Shown here in pieces: positions 25,476-36,772 of a stretch of 37,023 bases of DNA. Position numbers and translations under genes: made by a program. Every line of letters starts with the position of its first letter. Positions within the stretch are counted from its first letter, which is position 1. The notes under the pieces are model-generated. The model searched no databases and was not told where the DNA came from. It saw only the letters and a program-made list of their open reading frames with translations. Source of the stretch: Streptomyces sp. YIM 98790 (lineage in GTDB: Bacteria > Actinomycetota > Actinomycetes > Streptomycetales > Streptomycetaceae); contig NZ_WTLH01000025.1 in assembly GCF_011421595.1 (NCBI RefSeq), positions 1-37,023 of the forward strand. The letters run 5' to 3'.

Positions 25476-26459
25476 GTGGACATCTCGCTGACCGTGTGGG
25501 TGCTGACCGTTGTCGGTCTGTGCGCCCTGATCGCCGTCGACTTCTTCTTCGGCCGCAAGCCGCACGAGGTCACCCTGCGCGAGGCCGGCACCTGGACAGT
25601 CATCTGGGTGATCCTCGCCGTGCTCTTCGGCATCGGCCTCTGGCTCTTCGGCGGCGGTCAGCCGGCCGGTGAGTTCTTCGCCGGATACATCACCGAGAAG
25701 TCCCTGAGCGTGGACAACCTCTTCGTCTTCGTCCTCATCATGGCGAAGTTCGCCGTCCCGCCCGCCTACCAGGCCCGGGTTCTGATGATCGGCGTCCTGA
25801 TCGCGCTCGTCCTCCGGGGTCTCTTCATCGCCGCGGGCGCCACGATCATCGCCCACTTCACCTGGGTGTTCTTCATCTTCGGCGGCTTCCTGATCTGGAC
25901 CGCCTGGAAGCTGGTGCGCGAGGCGCACGCCGAGGCGACCGGCCACGAGAGGGAGGCGTACGAGGAGAACCGCCTGCTCAAGCTCATCGAGCGCCGCGTG
26001 CCCTCCACCCCCGAGTACCACGGCACCAGGCTGACCATCATGCGCAACGGCAAGCGGCTGATCACCCCGATGATGCTGGTGATGCTGGCCATCGGCTCCA
26101 CCGACCTGCTGTTCGCGCTGGACTCCATCCCGGCGATCTTCGGCCTGACCCAGGACCCGTACATCGTCTTCACGGCCAACGCCTTCGCGCTGATGGGCCT
26201 GCGGCAGCTGTACTTCCTGATCGGCGGCCTGCTCCAGCGCCTGGTGCACCTCTCCTACGGGCTGTCCGTCATCCTCGGCTTCATCGGCGTGAAGCTGCTG
26301 CTGCACGCCCTGCACGAGTACGGGGTGCACGTCCCGGAGATCTCCATCCCCGTCTCCCTGGCCGTGATCTGCACCGTCCTGCTGGTCACCACCCTCACCA
26401 GCCTGCGCGCCTCCCGCACCCAGCGGAAGACCCCGGCGGACGGCGGCACCCGGCACTGA
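25476..26459 (+). CDS. TerC-family integral membrane protein, probable metal exporter
   Basis: 327 residues from GTG, with GGAGG seven bases upstream. Multiple membrane helices carry the TerC family motifs with acidic residues in membrane segments: IAVDFFFGRKP, EKSLSVDNLFVFVLIMAKF, AIGSTDLLFALDSIPAIFG and ANAFALMGLRQLYFL. Related proteins export Mn2+, or load it onto secreted enzymes, and were first linked to tellurite resistance. The Mn2+-type riboswitch in the leader supports a manganese role here. A KatE catalase lies 1.7 kb away, but the two are not in one operon. I give no gene symbol because orthology to a named TerC or Alx is not established by eye. Confidence 0.92.
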   Translation: MDISLTVWVLTVVGLCALIAVDFFFGRKPHEVTLREAGTWTVIWVILAVLFGIGLWLFGGGQPAGEFFAGYITEKSLSVDNLFVFVLIMAKFAVPPAYQARVLMIGVLIALVLRGLFIAAGATIIAHFTWVFFIFGGFLIWTAWKLVREAHAEATGHEREAYEENRLLKLIERRVPSTPEYHGTRLTIMRNGKRLITPMMLVMLAIGSTDLLFALDSIPAIFGLTQDPYIVFTANAFALMGLRQLYFLIGGLLQRLVHLSYGLSVILGFIGVKLLLHALHEYGVHVPEISIPVSLAVICTVLLVTTLTSLRASRTQRKTPADGGTRH

Positions 26460-26489
26460 GCGCCACGGCACCGCCTTCTCAGAGCTGCG

Positions 26490-26515
26490 GGCCGGGGTCG
26501 GGGGCAGCCCCGGCC
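26490..26515. terminator. Terminator hairpin between TerC and DUF397 genes
   Basis: GGCCGGGG (26490-26497) pairs with CCCCGGCC (26508-26515) over a 10-base loop, between converging stop codons. Confidence 0.6.
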
Positions 26516-26548
26516 GGATCGAGGCGCGATACGGAACCGTCCCCCCTC

Positions 26549-26731
26549 TCACCGCACCATGCGGACAAAGGCGCGCCAGGCGGCACCGGGTATCAGCAGC
26601 CGTGCCGCGTCCGGGACCTTGCTGTCCCGGACCGGCACGGCACCGGGTATGCCGTCCCGGACTTCGAGACATGCACCGTTCTCGGACCCGCTGTAGCTGC
26701 TCCGGCGCCACAGCGCTTCAGTCCTCTGCAT
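26549..26731 (-). CDS. DUF397 small protein
   Basis: 60 residues: LWRRSSYSGSENGACLEV, then VPVRDSKVPDAARLLIPG and a final WRAFVRMV. This is the full DUF397 pattern (W-SSYS-G-C-EV, then VRDSK and a C-terminal W-F). Such proteins are abundant in Streptomyces and are almost always paired with an XRE/DUF5753 regulator. WhiJ/BldB-type regulation is the known context, and the molecular role is unclear. The ATG lies inside the last codons of the upstream regulator remnant (14 bases overlap with its stop), the usual translational coupling. Since that regulator is broken, this may now be an orphan. Confidence 0.85.
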   Translation of the reverse strand: MQRTEALWRRSSYSGSENGACLEVRDGIPGAVPVRDSKVPDAARLLIPGAAWRAFVRMVR

Positions 26732-27340
26732 CTTCGTAGTCCTTCATGTATCGCGCGATGGCAGCACTCGATTCGTGCACCGGCAGCGCTTTGACCTGAG
26801 CGGCCTCGTACAGCTCCTGGTACTCGACCACTTCCCGAGGAGATTCCATCGCCTGGCCGGTGCGGAAGCTCTCCACCAGGGCGACGACGCCTCCGGCCTC
26901 AAGATCCAGCAGGACCAGGCTCCCCCCTGCATGCCGTGTTCCTGGACAGCGCAGGGAAGCAACTGCACACGTACGTTGGGGAGACCAGCACAGTTCAGCA
27001 GTCCACGCAGTTGCGCCGCCATCACCTTGGCTCCTCCTACGGGCCGCGCGAGCGCAGCCTCGTCGATGATCGCGCGATACAGCGGCGGGCGGTCGGCGCG
27101 GTGAGCACCCGCTGCCGCCTCATCCGGAAGGCGACCTTCTTCTCGACCTCGGCGTCCGTATCCCGCGGCAGGCCGACGCGGGTCAGCGCCCGTGCGTAGT
27201 CCTCGGTCTGCAGGAGCCCGGGAATCACGCTGCTGGTAGGACTGGCTGAGTCCACGGCCCTCCCGCTGCTGCCGGAGTCGCTTGGCGATCATCTCGTCCG
27301 GCCCGAACCTGCTGCCGTCCACATGCTGCGCGTCGGCCAC
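26718..27340 (-). pseudogene. Decayed XRE/DUF5753 regulator
   Basis: Pieces of one regulator appear in order but in different frames. From GTG 27340: RFGPDEMIAKRLRQQREGRG, the start of the XRE helix-turn-helix. Then, in a second frame, SVIPGLLQTEDYARALTRVG, the DUF5753 hallmark. Then, back in the first frame, RPPLYRAIIDEAALARPVGG and VQLLPCAVQEHGMQGG. Finally, in the third frame, VVALVESFRTGQAMES to the end YMKDYEDAED (stop 26718). The recognition helix and about 70 residues before VIPGLLQ are missing. So there is one internal deletion plus two frameshifts. Sequencing error could explain a frameshift but not the deletion. Confidence 0.75.
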
Positions 27341-27480
27341 GCAGCCCGCCCTTCTCGCACGGGCGTCCCATAGCAAACCGGTTCTGTATGGCGTGAGCCC
27401 GTGTCGACCAGCCCTCGGTTACGGATGTTCAAAGAGCAGATCCCGCTGTGCACGGGGCCGATCCACCCGAAAGGAGGGAC

Positions 27481-27510
27481 ATGAGCAGCCGATCGTCCGG
27501 GGGCGACTGA
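27481..27510 (+). CDS. 9-codon leader-like ORF (MSSRSSGGD)
   Basis: ATG with an excellent AAAGGAGG ribosome site four bases upstream; its stop TGA lies one base before the ATG at 27512. It could couple translation into the next gene, or be the original start of that gene shifted out of frame. It is only a possibility. Confidence 0.3.
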   Translation: MSSRSSGGD

Positions 27511-27511
27511 G

Positions 27512-28099
27512 ATGCCCTGCCGGCATACCGGGCGGCTGGTCACGTGCGGGGTGTCCGGTGACCGGCATTGCGAGAGCTGCGGGGCGCTGATCTACCGCGC
27601 TGCCGCATGGCAGGGGTTCGTGCCCCGAGAACACGAAGGCGCCCCGGCGGCCGACGCCACGGTCCCGGGGCAGGGCCGATCCGATTCCGATGGAGGCAGA
27701 CCGACAGTGCAGGACGATAGTGCCCGTTTCTCCTGCGAGCCGAGGGTGATACTGGGCGACCTGGCAGCCGCCATTCTCCTCACCGGGGAGGAAGAACTGG
27801 TCCGGGACGCGTGGCGGCGGTTCACCGCCGCCATCGGCAGACGGCTGGACGTCAGCCTGACGACGTTCGAGCACTCCGCCCGGGTGCTGTCCCGGGAAGG
27901 GTGCCGCGTGGTCAGGGTGGAGGTCTCCGGCGCGGGCTGCCGGGTGCGCACCTGTGAGGCCGCGCCGGACGGGGGATGGACCGACGGCATCCCGCGCCGG
28001 TGCTCCCGGGCGGACGTGGTGCGGGTCGCCATGGAGATCGTCGACCACGGCGCGGAACGGCCCGCCACGAGGGCCGACGACGCGCCGGCCGCACCGTGA
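27512..28099 (+). CDS. Hypothetical protein with Cys-rich N-terminus
   Basis: 195 residues; I recognise no family. Residues 1-30 have three Cys and one His arranged like a small zinc ribbon (MPCRHTG, VTCGVSG, HCESCGALIYRA). A polar linker follows. From about residue 66 there is a compact alpha/beta region (RVILGDLAAAILLTGEEELV, RRFTAAIGRRLDVSLTTFEH, CRVVRVEVSGAGCRVRTCEA). GTG at 27707, with GGAGG ten bases upstream, is an alternative start that would keep only the second part (130 residues). The first start has GGGGG eight bases upstream and follows a 9-codon ORF. The gene converges with the catalase gene. Confidence 0.5.
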   Translation: MPCRHTGRLVTCGVSGDRHCESCGALIYRAAAWQGFVPREHEGAPAADATVPGQGRSDSDGGRPTVQDDSARFSCEPRVILGDLAAAILLTGEEELVRDAWRRFTAAIGRRLDVSLTTFEHSARVLSREGCRVVRVEVSGAGCRVRTCEAAPDGGWTDGIPRRCSRADVVRVAMEIVDHGAERPATRADDAPAAP

Positions 28100-28136
28100 G
28101 GTGCGGGTAGAGCACACCTCTGTGGCGCAGCCGGGA

Positions 28137-28174
28137 GGGGGCCGGGCCGGGCTTGGCGCCGCGGACCGGCCCCC
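28137..28174. terminator. Hairpin between hypothetical gene and catalase
   Basis: GGGGGCCGG (28137-28145) pairs with CCGGCCCCC (28166-28174) over a 20-base loop. A smaller GAGGTG/CACCTC stem (28098-28103 with 28115-28120) overlaps the upstream stop codon. Confidence 0.5.
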
Positions 28175-28203
28175 GAGGGCGGGACGGGATGCTGTCAGTG
28201 CTG

Positions 28204-30531
<2,328 letters not shown>

Positions 30532-30857
30532 ATGTACTCCCTGATCGGTGGCCGAGTTCGGTGCAGTGGACAACGACCCCACACGTGACCACCTCATCGC
30601 ATCTCAAACCAGGCAAAGGGTAAATTCCGCCCTTCAGCGCGCCTCGCTGCACCGAAGGTGCACGGCCGCGCACCGCCGTCCGCCGCCGTCCGCCGCCGTC
30701 TGCTGCCGTGCAGCGCCGTGCACTGCTGCCTGGGTGGCCCGAACCGTTCCCGGCTGCCGAGCGGTGGCCGGGCGGGAACGTTTTAATGAAGAGGACGCAG
30801 ACGCAGGAACCAGGGGCGGGCCCCGGTCCTGACCGGCACCGCCGCAGTGAGGCGCAT
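30532..30857. other. 326-base divergent gap between catalase and SpoIIE-like gene
   Basis: No gene is supported. An A/T-richer patch at about 30590-30630 probably holds the catalase promoter. TGCACC-GAA-GGTGCA is a short inverted repeat at 30648-30662. CGCCGTC-type repeats fill about 30670-30705. An in-frame ATG at 30786 could extend the next gene by 24 codons, but its ribosome site is poor. Confidence 0.5.
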
Positions 30858-32789
30858 ATGAGCGACCACAGTCGGCCGTCGCGGCCGTCCGCCGGGCGGT
30901 CCTCCGCCGCGGACGCGCACGGCACGGTGCCCGACCGGACGCCGCCTCCGCTGCTCTCCCCGGACGGCTCTGCGCCGCCGCCGAATCCGCACGCACAGCA
31001 CCGGCTGGACCTGCTGCACGCCGCCGCGCTGCGCATCGGCAACTCGCTGGACGTCACCGGCAACGCCGAGGAGGCGGCAGACGTCCTGGTCCCCGCCTTC
31101 GCCGACCTGGGCGCCGTGGACATCACCGAAACCGTGCTGGTGGGCGAGGAACCCGGCTACTTCCTGGCCGGGACACCCATGCGGCGCATCGCCGTTGCCG
31201 CCGCCGACGGCGAATGGCCGCCCGAGGTCTACCCGTTGGACGCCACCATCCGGCTGGGCGAGGCCGAGAGCGAGCACATCCGCAGCGGCCCGGCCGGAGT
31301 CCTGCCCGACCTCACCGAACTGCACGAAACGGTCGGGCGCCACGACGAGCAGGCCCGGCTGATGCTGCCCCCGGGCGCCACATCCCTCCTGGTGCTGCCG
31401 CTCCGGGCACGCGGCGCCGTCCTGGGCACGGTGGCGCTGTGGCGGACCGGCGGCCGCCCCGCGTTCGAACCGGCGGACGCCACCCTGGCCGAGGAGATCG
31501 GCTCCCGGCTGGCGCTCAGCATGGACAACGCCCGCCGCTACACCCGGGAACGGCGCACCGCCGAGGCCCTGCAGCGCAGCCTGCTGCCCCGGCCGGTCGT
31601 CACCATCACCGCCGCCGAGACCTCGGGCGTGTACGCCCCGGCCTCCACCGTGGCCGGGATCGGCGGGAGCTGGTACGACGTGATCGCCCTCTCCTCCACC
31701 CGGGTCGCGTTCGTGGTCGGACGGGTGGCCGGGCACGGGGTGAACGCGGCGGGCGCCACCGGACGGCTGCGGTCGGCCGTGCAGACCCTTGCCGACCTGG
31801 ACTCGCCGCCCGACGAACTCCTCACCCACCTGGACGACCTGGTGGTGCGGTTCAGCGAGCACGAACGGTCACCGGACGCCTCCGAGGACGGCGGCGGCAG
31901 CGGAAGCGGCAGTGACAACGGTGTCGGGGGTGGGGGAGGAGACGAGGGCGACGGAACGGGCGGCCGGCCGTTCTGGGGCCGACGCGGCACCGTACCGCCG
32001 TCCGACTCCAGCACCCTGCTCGGCGCCACCTGCCTCTACGCCGTCTACGACCCGGTGACCCGGCAGTGCCTGATCGCCAGCGCCGGACACCCCTCCCCCG
32101 TGCTGACCCGGCGCGCCGACGGCATCTCGCGGGCGGTCGACGTGGTCCCGGGCGCCCCGCTGGGCGTCGGCGGGGAGCCCTTCGAGCCGCTGGAACTGCG
32201 CCTGGAACCCGGCGATGTGCTCGCCTTCCACAGCGGAAGCGCCACCCCCGAACGCGACCTCGCCGCGCTGAGCACCGGCGCCCGGGCGGCGGCCGACGGC
32301 AGCGAGCCGCTGGCCGCGGTCGGCCGCCGGGTGCTGGCCGGTCTCCGCCGCGAGCCCCGCCGGGACGATCTGGCGCTGCTGCTGGCCCGGGTACAGGAGG
32401 TGCCGGAGCGGGCAACGGCCGCCTGGGAGCTGCCCGCCGATCCCAGCCTGGTGGCCGACATCCGCTCCCGCGTCTCCGCCCAGCTCGACGCGTGGGGCTG
32501 CGCCGAGCAGGCGTTCGCCACCGAGCTGATCGTCAGCGAACTGGTCACCAACGCCATCCGCTACGCCGGCGGACCGGTCGGCATCCGCCTGATCAAGGAC
32601 CAGCGGCTGATCTGCGAGGTCTCCGACCCCAGCCAGACCCAGCCCCACCTGCGGCGCGCCCGCCTCTCCGACGAGGGCGGACGCGGCCTGTTCCTGGTCG
32701 CCCAGCTCGCCCACCGCTGGGGCAGCCGCTACACCCCCACCGGCAAGACCATCTGGACCGAGCAGACACTGGAGCCGCAGCAGCCCTGA
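30858..32789 (+). CDS. GAF - SpoIIE-like - HATPase (RsbW-like) regulator with degenerate phosphatase site
   Basis: 643 residues from ATG 30858 (GAGG six bases upstream). A GAF domain (about 45-225: QHRLDLLHAAALRIGNSLDV, TSLLVLPLRARGAVLGTVAL) precedes a SpoIIE/PP2C domain (about 240-515) and a C-terminal RsbW-like HATPase (about 525-640: IVSELVTNAIRYAGG, GGRGLFLVAQLAHRWG). Proteins of this type switch anti-sigma partners by dephosphorylation and phosphorylation. In the PP2C domain the metal-binding Asp normally in GGDWYD is Ser271 (GGSWYD), and the Asp in VVGDVAGHG is Arg289 (VVGRVAGHG). The late Asp pair (DDLALLL, 503-504) remains. The phosphatase is therefore probably inactive while the kinase-like domain looks intact. 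A Gly/Ser/Asp-rich insert (about 345-378) also interrupts the phosphatase domain. Confidence 0.88.
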   Translation: MSDHSRPSRPSAGRSSAADAHGTVPDRTPPPLLSPDGSAPPPNPHAQHRLDLLHAAALRIGNSLDVTGNAEEAADVLVPAFADLGAVDITETVLVGEEPGYFLAGTPMRRIAVAAADGEWPPEVYPLDATIRLGEAESEHIRSGPAGVLPDLTELHETVGRHDEQARLMLPPGATSLLVLPLRARGAVLGTVALWRTGGRPAFEPADATLAEEIGSRLALSMDNARRYTRERRTAEALQRSLLPRPVVTITAAETSGVYAPASTVAGIGGSWYDVIALSSTRVAFVVGRVAGHGVNAAGATGRLRSAVQTLADLDSPPDELLTHLDDLVVRFSEHERSPDASEDGGGSGSGSDNGVGGGGGDEGDGTGGRPFWGRRGTVPPSDSSTLLGATCLYAVYDPVTRQCLIASAGHPSPVLTRRADGISRAVDVVPGAPLGVGGEPFEPLELRLEPGDVLAFHSGSATPERDLAALSTGARAAADGSEPLAAVGRRVLAGLRREPRRDDLALLLARVQEVPERATAAWELPADPSLVADIRSRVSAQLDAWGCAEQAFATELIVSELVTNAIRYAGGPVGIRLIKDQRLICEVSDPSQTQPHLRRARLSDEGGRGLFLVAQLAHRWGSRYTPTGKTIWTEQTLEPQQP

Positions 32790-32855
32790 TCCGCCCACGG
32801 ACAGGCCCGCCCGGACCGCGCCGGACCGCACCGCCCGGTGCCGTGCCGTCGCAGC

Positions 32856-33527
32856 TCAGGCGCGGTCGGCGTCGTGGACGACGAGGGCGATCTGCACCCG
32901 GTTGTTCAGCGACAGCTTGGCCAGGATGCGCGACACGTGCGTCTTGACCGTCGGCACGCTCATGTAGAGCTGGGCCGCGATCTCGGCGTTGGACTTGCCC
33001 TCCCCCACGGCCACCGCGACCTCCCGCTCCCGCTCGCCGAGACCCGCCAGCAGGGCCCGTGCCCGTGCGGCACGCGCCTGGCGCGCCGGGCGCGGACCGG
33101 CCCCGTCCCGGCCGGCCACATGGCCGATCAGCCGCCGGATCACGCCCGGTGAGAGCACCGGCTCGCCCGCCGCCACCCTGCGCACCGCCGCCACGATCTC
33201 CCCCGGTGGGGTGTCCTTGAGCACGAAGCCCGCGGCCCCGGCGCGCAGCGCACGCAGGACATGCTCATCGGTGTCGAACGTGGTCAGGATGATCACCTCG
33301 GGCGGCCGGGGACCGGCGCGCAGCTCCTCGGTGGCGGCCAGCCCGTCCCTGCCGGGCATCCGGATGTCCATCAGCACCACGTCCGGCAGCAGGTCCCGGA
33401 CCAGCCGGGACACCTCGGTGCCGTCGGCCGCCTCCCCGGCCACCTCGATGTCCGGCGCGCCGCCGAGCATCAGCCGGAGCCCGGAACGGACCAGCGCATC
33501 GTCGTCCACCAAGAGCACCCGGATCAT
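32856..33527 (-). CDS. NarL/FixJ-family response regulator
   Basis: 223 residues. The receiver domain has the acidic pocket (LLVDDDALVRSG), the phospho-acceptor Asp in DVVLMDIRMPGRDG, the switch Thr in ILTTFDTDEH and the Lys in FVLKDTPPGE. After an Arg/Ala-rich linker the LuxR helix-turn-helix follows (EREREVAVAVGEGKSNAEIA, VPTVKTHVSRILAKL). Its ATG overlaps the stop of the upstream kinase by ATGA, so the pair is translationally coupled. Targets are unknown; the divergent MFS exporter gene is the nearest candidate. Confidence 0.95.
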   Translation of the reverse strand: MIRVLLVDDDALVRSGLRLMLGGAPDIEVAGEAADGTEVSRLVRDLLPDVVLMDIRMPGRDGLAATEELRAGPRPPEVIILTTFDTDEHVLRALRAGAAGFVLKDTPPGEIVAAVRRVAAGEPVLSPGVIRRLIGHVAGRDGAGPRPARQARAARARALLAGLGEREREVAVAVGEGKSNAEIAAQLYMSVPTVKTHVSRILAKLSLNNRVQIALVVHDADRA

Positions 33528-34948
33528 GCATCCCACGGTAGCCAGGCGACGAGCCGGAAGTCGTCCCCCTCCCGGCCGTGCTCCAGCCTGCCGCCGGCCA
33601 GTCTGGCCCGCTCGGCGAGCCCGGGAAGGCCCTGCCCGGCGCCCGGTATCGACCCGGTGGCGGCGGTGGCGGCGGCCGTGGTCGTTCCCGTTCCGGTGGC
33701 GGACGCGGCGGCCCCGGCGGCGGTGACGGACGAGGCCGAGGCGGGGGCGGGGAAGGCGGAGGTGGTGGAGGAGGCGGCGGCGGAGGCCGCTGCGGAAGCG
33801 GGGAGGGCGGGGAGGGCGGAGGGAACGGTGCTGATCACGTCCGCCGGAGCCGCCGCCGCACCATCCCCGTCCGTCGTCCCGTCCTCCGCCGCGGCTCCGG
33901 CCGCACCGCCCCGCAGCCGCCGTGCGCTCCGGCCCGGCCCGGACACGTCGCGTGCCGCCGGTGACGCGGACAGCGGATTGCGCACCTCCACGGTCAGCCC
34001 CTCCCCCGGGCCGCCACGCACGCTGACCGTGACCGCCGCGCCGGGCGCGTGCTTGCGGGCGTTGGTCAGCCCTTCCTGGACGATCCGGTACACCGCCCGG
34101 CCGACCGCCCCCGGCACCCCCTGCCGCTGCTCCGCCGACAGCCGCAGGGTGATGTCCATACCGGCGGCCCGGGACTCCCCGGCCAGGCGCGTCAGGTCGC
34201 CCAGCGAGGGCTGCGGCCGGACCGCCCCGTCCTCCTCCGGCGCCCGCAGCACCCCGATGACCTCGCGCAGATCCTGCAGGGCCTGGTGAGCGCTGTCCCG
34301 GATCACCCCGGCCGCCCGCCGGACCTCCTCCGGGGAGGCCCCGGGGTTGAACTCCAGCGCCCCGGCGTGCACGCTCAGCAGCGACAGCCGGTGCGCCAGC
34401 ACATCGTGCATCTCCCGGGCCACGTCCTCCCGGGCGCGGCGCCGGGCCTCCACGGCCGCGCGCTCCGCCCGCTCCCGCAGCGAGGCGAGGACCTGCCGCC
34501 GCGAACGGTGGAACAGGCCCCAGCCGACCGACCCCACGATCAGCGCGAAGTAGGCGAGCAGGCCGGCGGTGTCCTCGGTGTCCACGCCGTCCGCCTTCGG
34601 CGTGAGGACCAGCACCAGCACCAGCGGGGCGAGCGCGATGCCGGTCACCCAGGCGGTGGTGCGCGGGCGGCGCAGCGCTGCCACCGAGAACAGCGCGGCC
34701 AGGGTGGCACCGGTGGACAGGTGGGTGAAGAGCCCCGCGGCCAGCGTGGCCAGGGCCAGCAGCACCGGCCACCGGCGGCGCAGGTACAGCGCGGCGCAGG
34801 CCGCCCCGGCCACGGCCGAGTCCACCAGCAGGACGGTGCCGGACAGGCCGGCCGCGCGGACCGAGTCCGGGGCGACGAGCAGGCAGAAGGCCGCCGCCAC
34901 CAGCACCACGCCGGTGTCGGCCGCCCAGTCCCGGGAGGTGCGCCGCAT
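33524..34948 (-). CDS. NarL-type sensor histidine kinase with a large insert in the ATP-binding domain
   Basis: 474 residues. Residues 1-135 hold about five or six membrane helices. The HisKA_3 H-box (REDVAREMHDVLAHRLSLLS) has its His at 181; the N-box (QEGLTNARKHAPG) has its Asn at about 296; the G-box (GQGLPGLAERARLAGG) lies near 437. Between VEVRNPL (about 325) and the G-box lies a stretch of roughly 100 residues of Ala/Ser/Thr/Gly low-complexity sequence, at the place of the ATP lid, where related kinases have some 15-25 residues. The protein should still autophosphorylate if the insert loops out. The ribosome site at the chosen ATG is weak. It is coupled to the response regulator and divergent from the MFS gene. 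Confidence 0.9.
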   Translation of the reverse strand: MRRTSRDWAADTGVVLVAAAFCLLVAPDSVRAAGLSGTVLLVDSAVAGAACAALYLRRRWPVLLALATLAAGLFTHLSTGATLAALFSVAALRRPRTTAWVTGIALAPLVLVLVLTPKADGVDTEDTAGLLAYFALIVGSVGWGLFHRSRRQVLASLRERAERAAVEARRRAREDVAREMHDVLAHRLSLLSVHAGALEFNPGASPEEVRRAAGVIRDSAHQALQDLREVIGVLRAPEEDGAVRPQPSLGDLTRLAGESRAAGMDITLRLSAEQRQGVPGAVGRAVYRIVQEGLTNARKHAPGAAVTVSVRGGPGEGLTVEVRNPLSASPAARDVSGPGRSARRLRGGAAGAAAEDGTTDGDGAAAAPADVISTVPSALPALPASAAASAAASSTTSAFPAPASASSVTAAGAAASATGTGTTTAAATAATGSIPGAGQGLPGLAERARLAGGRLEHGREGDDFRLVAWLPWDA

Positions 34949-35150
34949 GGCCCGGAATCTACTGCCGCACGGGCCGCCGGGACCGGCCGTGCGGGCAGAA
35001 GCAGACTTCCGGACGACAGCGCCGGCCCGGAACCACGACTTCTGTAGCTCCGCGCCGCCCCGCACCCGGCCGCCGGCCGCCGGTACGGGCCAGTACGGGG
35101 GCGGACGGGCGGACCGGCCCGCCAGGGGCGGGAGTCCGCACCGGAACGGA

Positions 35151-35183
35151 AAGGAGCAGGAGGCGACCGGAAGGAGCAGGAGG
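35151..35183 (+). repeat. Direct repeat AAGGAGCAGGAGG, two copies 20 bases apart
   Basis: Copies are at 35151-35163 and 35171-35183, in the leader of the MFS gene. Each contains a ribosome-site-like GGAG, which makes the exact translation start harder to fix. Confidence 0.7.
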
Positions 35184-35210
35184 GAAACGGGAAGGAACGG
35201 GAATGGCGCC

Positions 35211-36602
<1,392 letters not shown>

Positions 36603-36716
36603 GCGGATGCACACCGACCGCCACGGAATGTTCGTCTCCGGTTTGCCTATATGTCGGTGGTGTGAGAGCTCGCGCGGCCTGCGTTTCGCGTGAGTGACGC
36701 CGGGTAATCCGCGATC

Positions 36717-36730
36717 TGGGAGCGCTCCCA
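36717..36730. promoter_or_regulatory. CebR operator TGGGAGCGCTCCCA
   Basis: A perfect 14-bp palindrome identical to the known binding sequence of CebR, the cellobiose-responsive LacI-type repressor of Streptomyces cellulose-use genes. It lies 43 bases before the start of the LPMO gene, downstream of a possible -10 (TAATCC, 36705-36710), where it could block transcription. Confidence 0.85.
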
Positions 36731-36772
36731 CTTCCCGGACACCCCCACACCGGAAAATGGAGAACTCGACAA

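Noticed and set aside
30618..30623. GGGTAA as a sigma-B-type -10 element between catalase and the SpoIIE-like gene
   Set aside because: No GTTT-like -35 element lies 14-16 bases upstream in either reading direction.
34962..34997. Imperfect hairpin upstream of the second sensor kinase as a terminator
   Set aside because: It lies in a divergent promoter region where no transcript ends, and the stem has a bulge; it may be an operator but nothing supports a specific protein.
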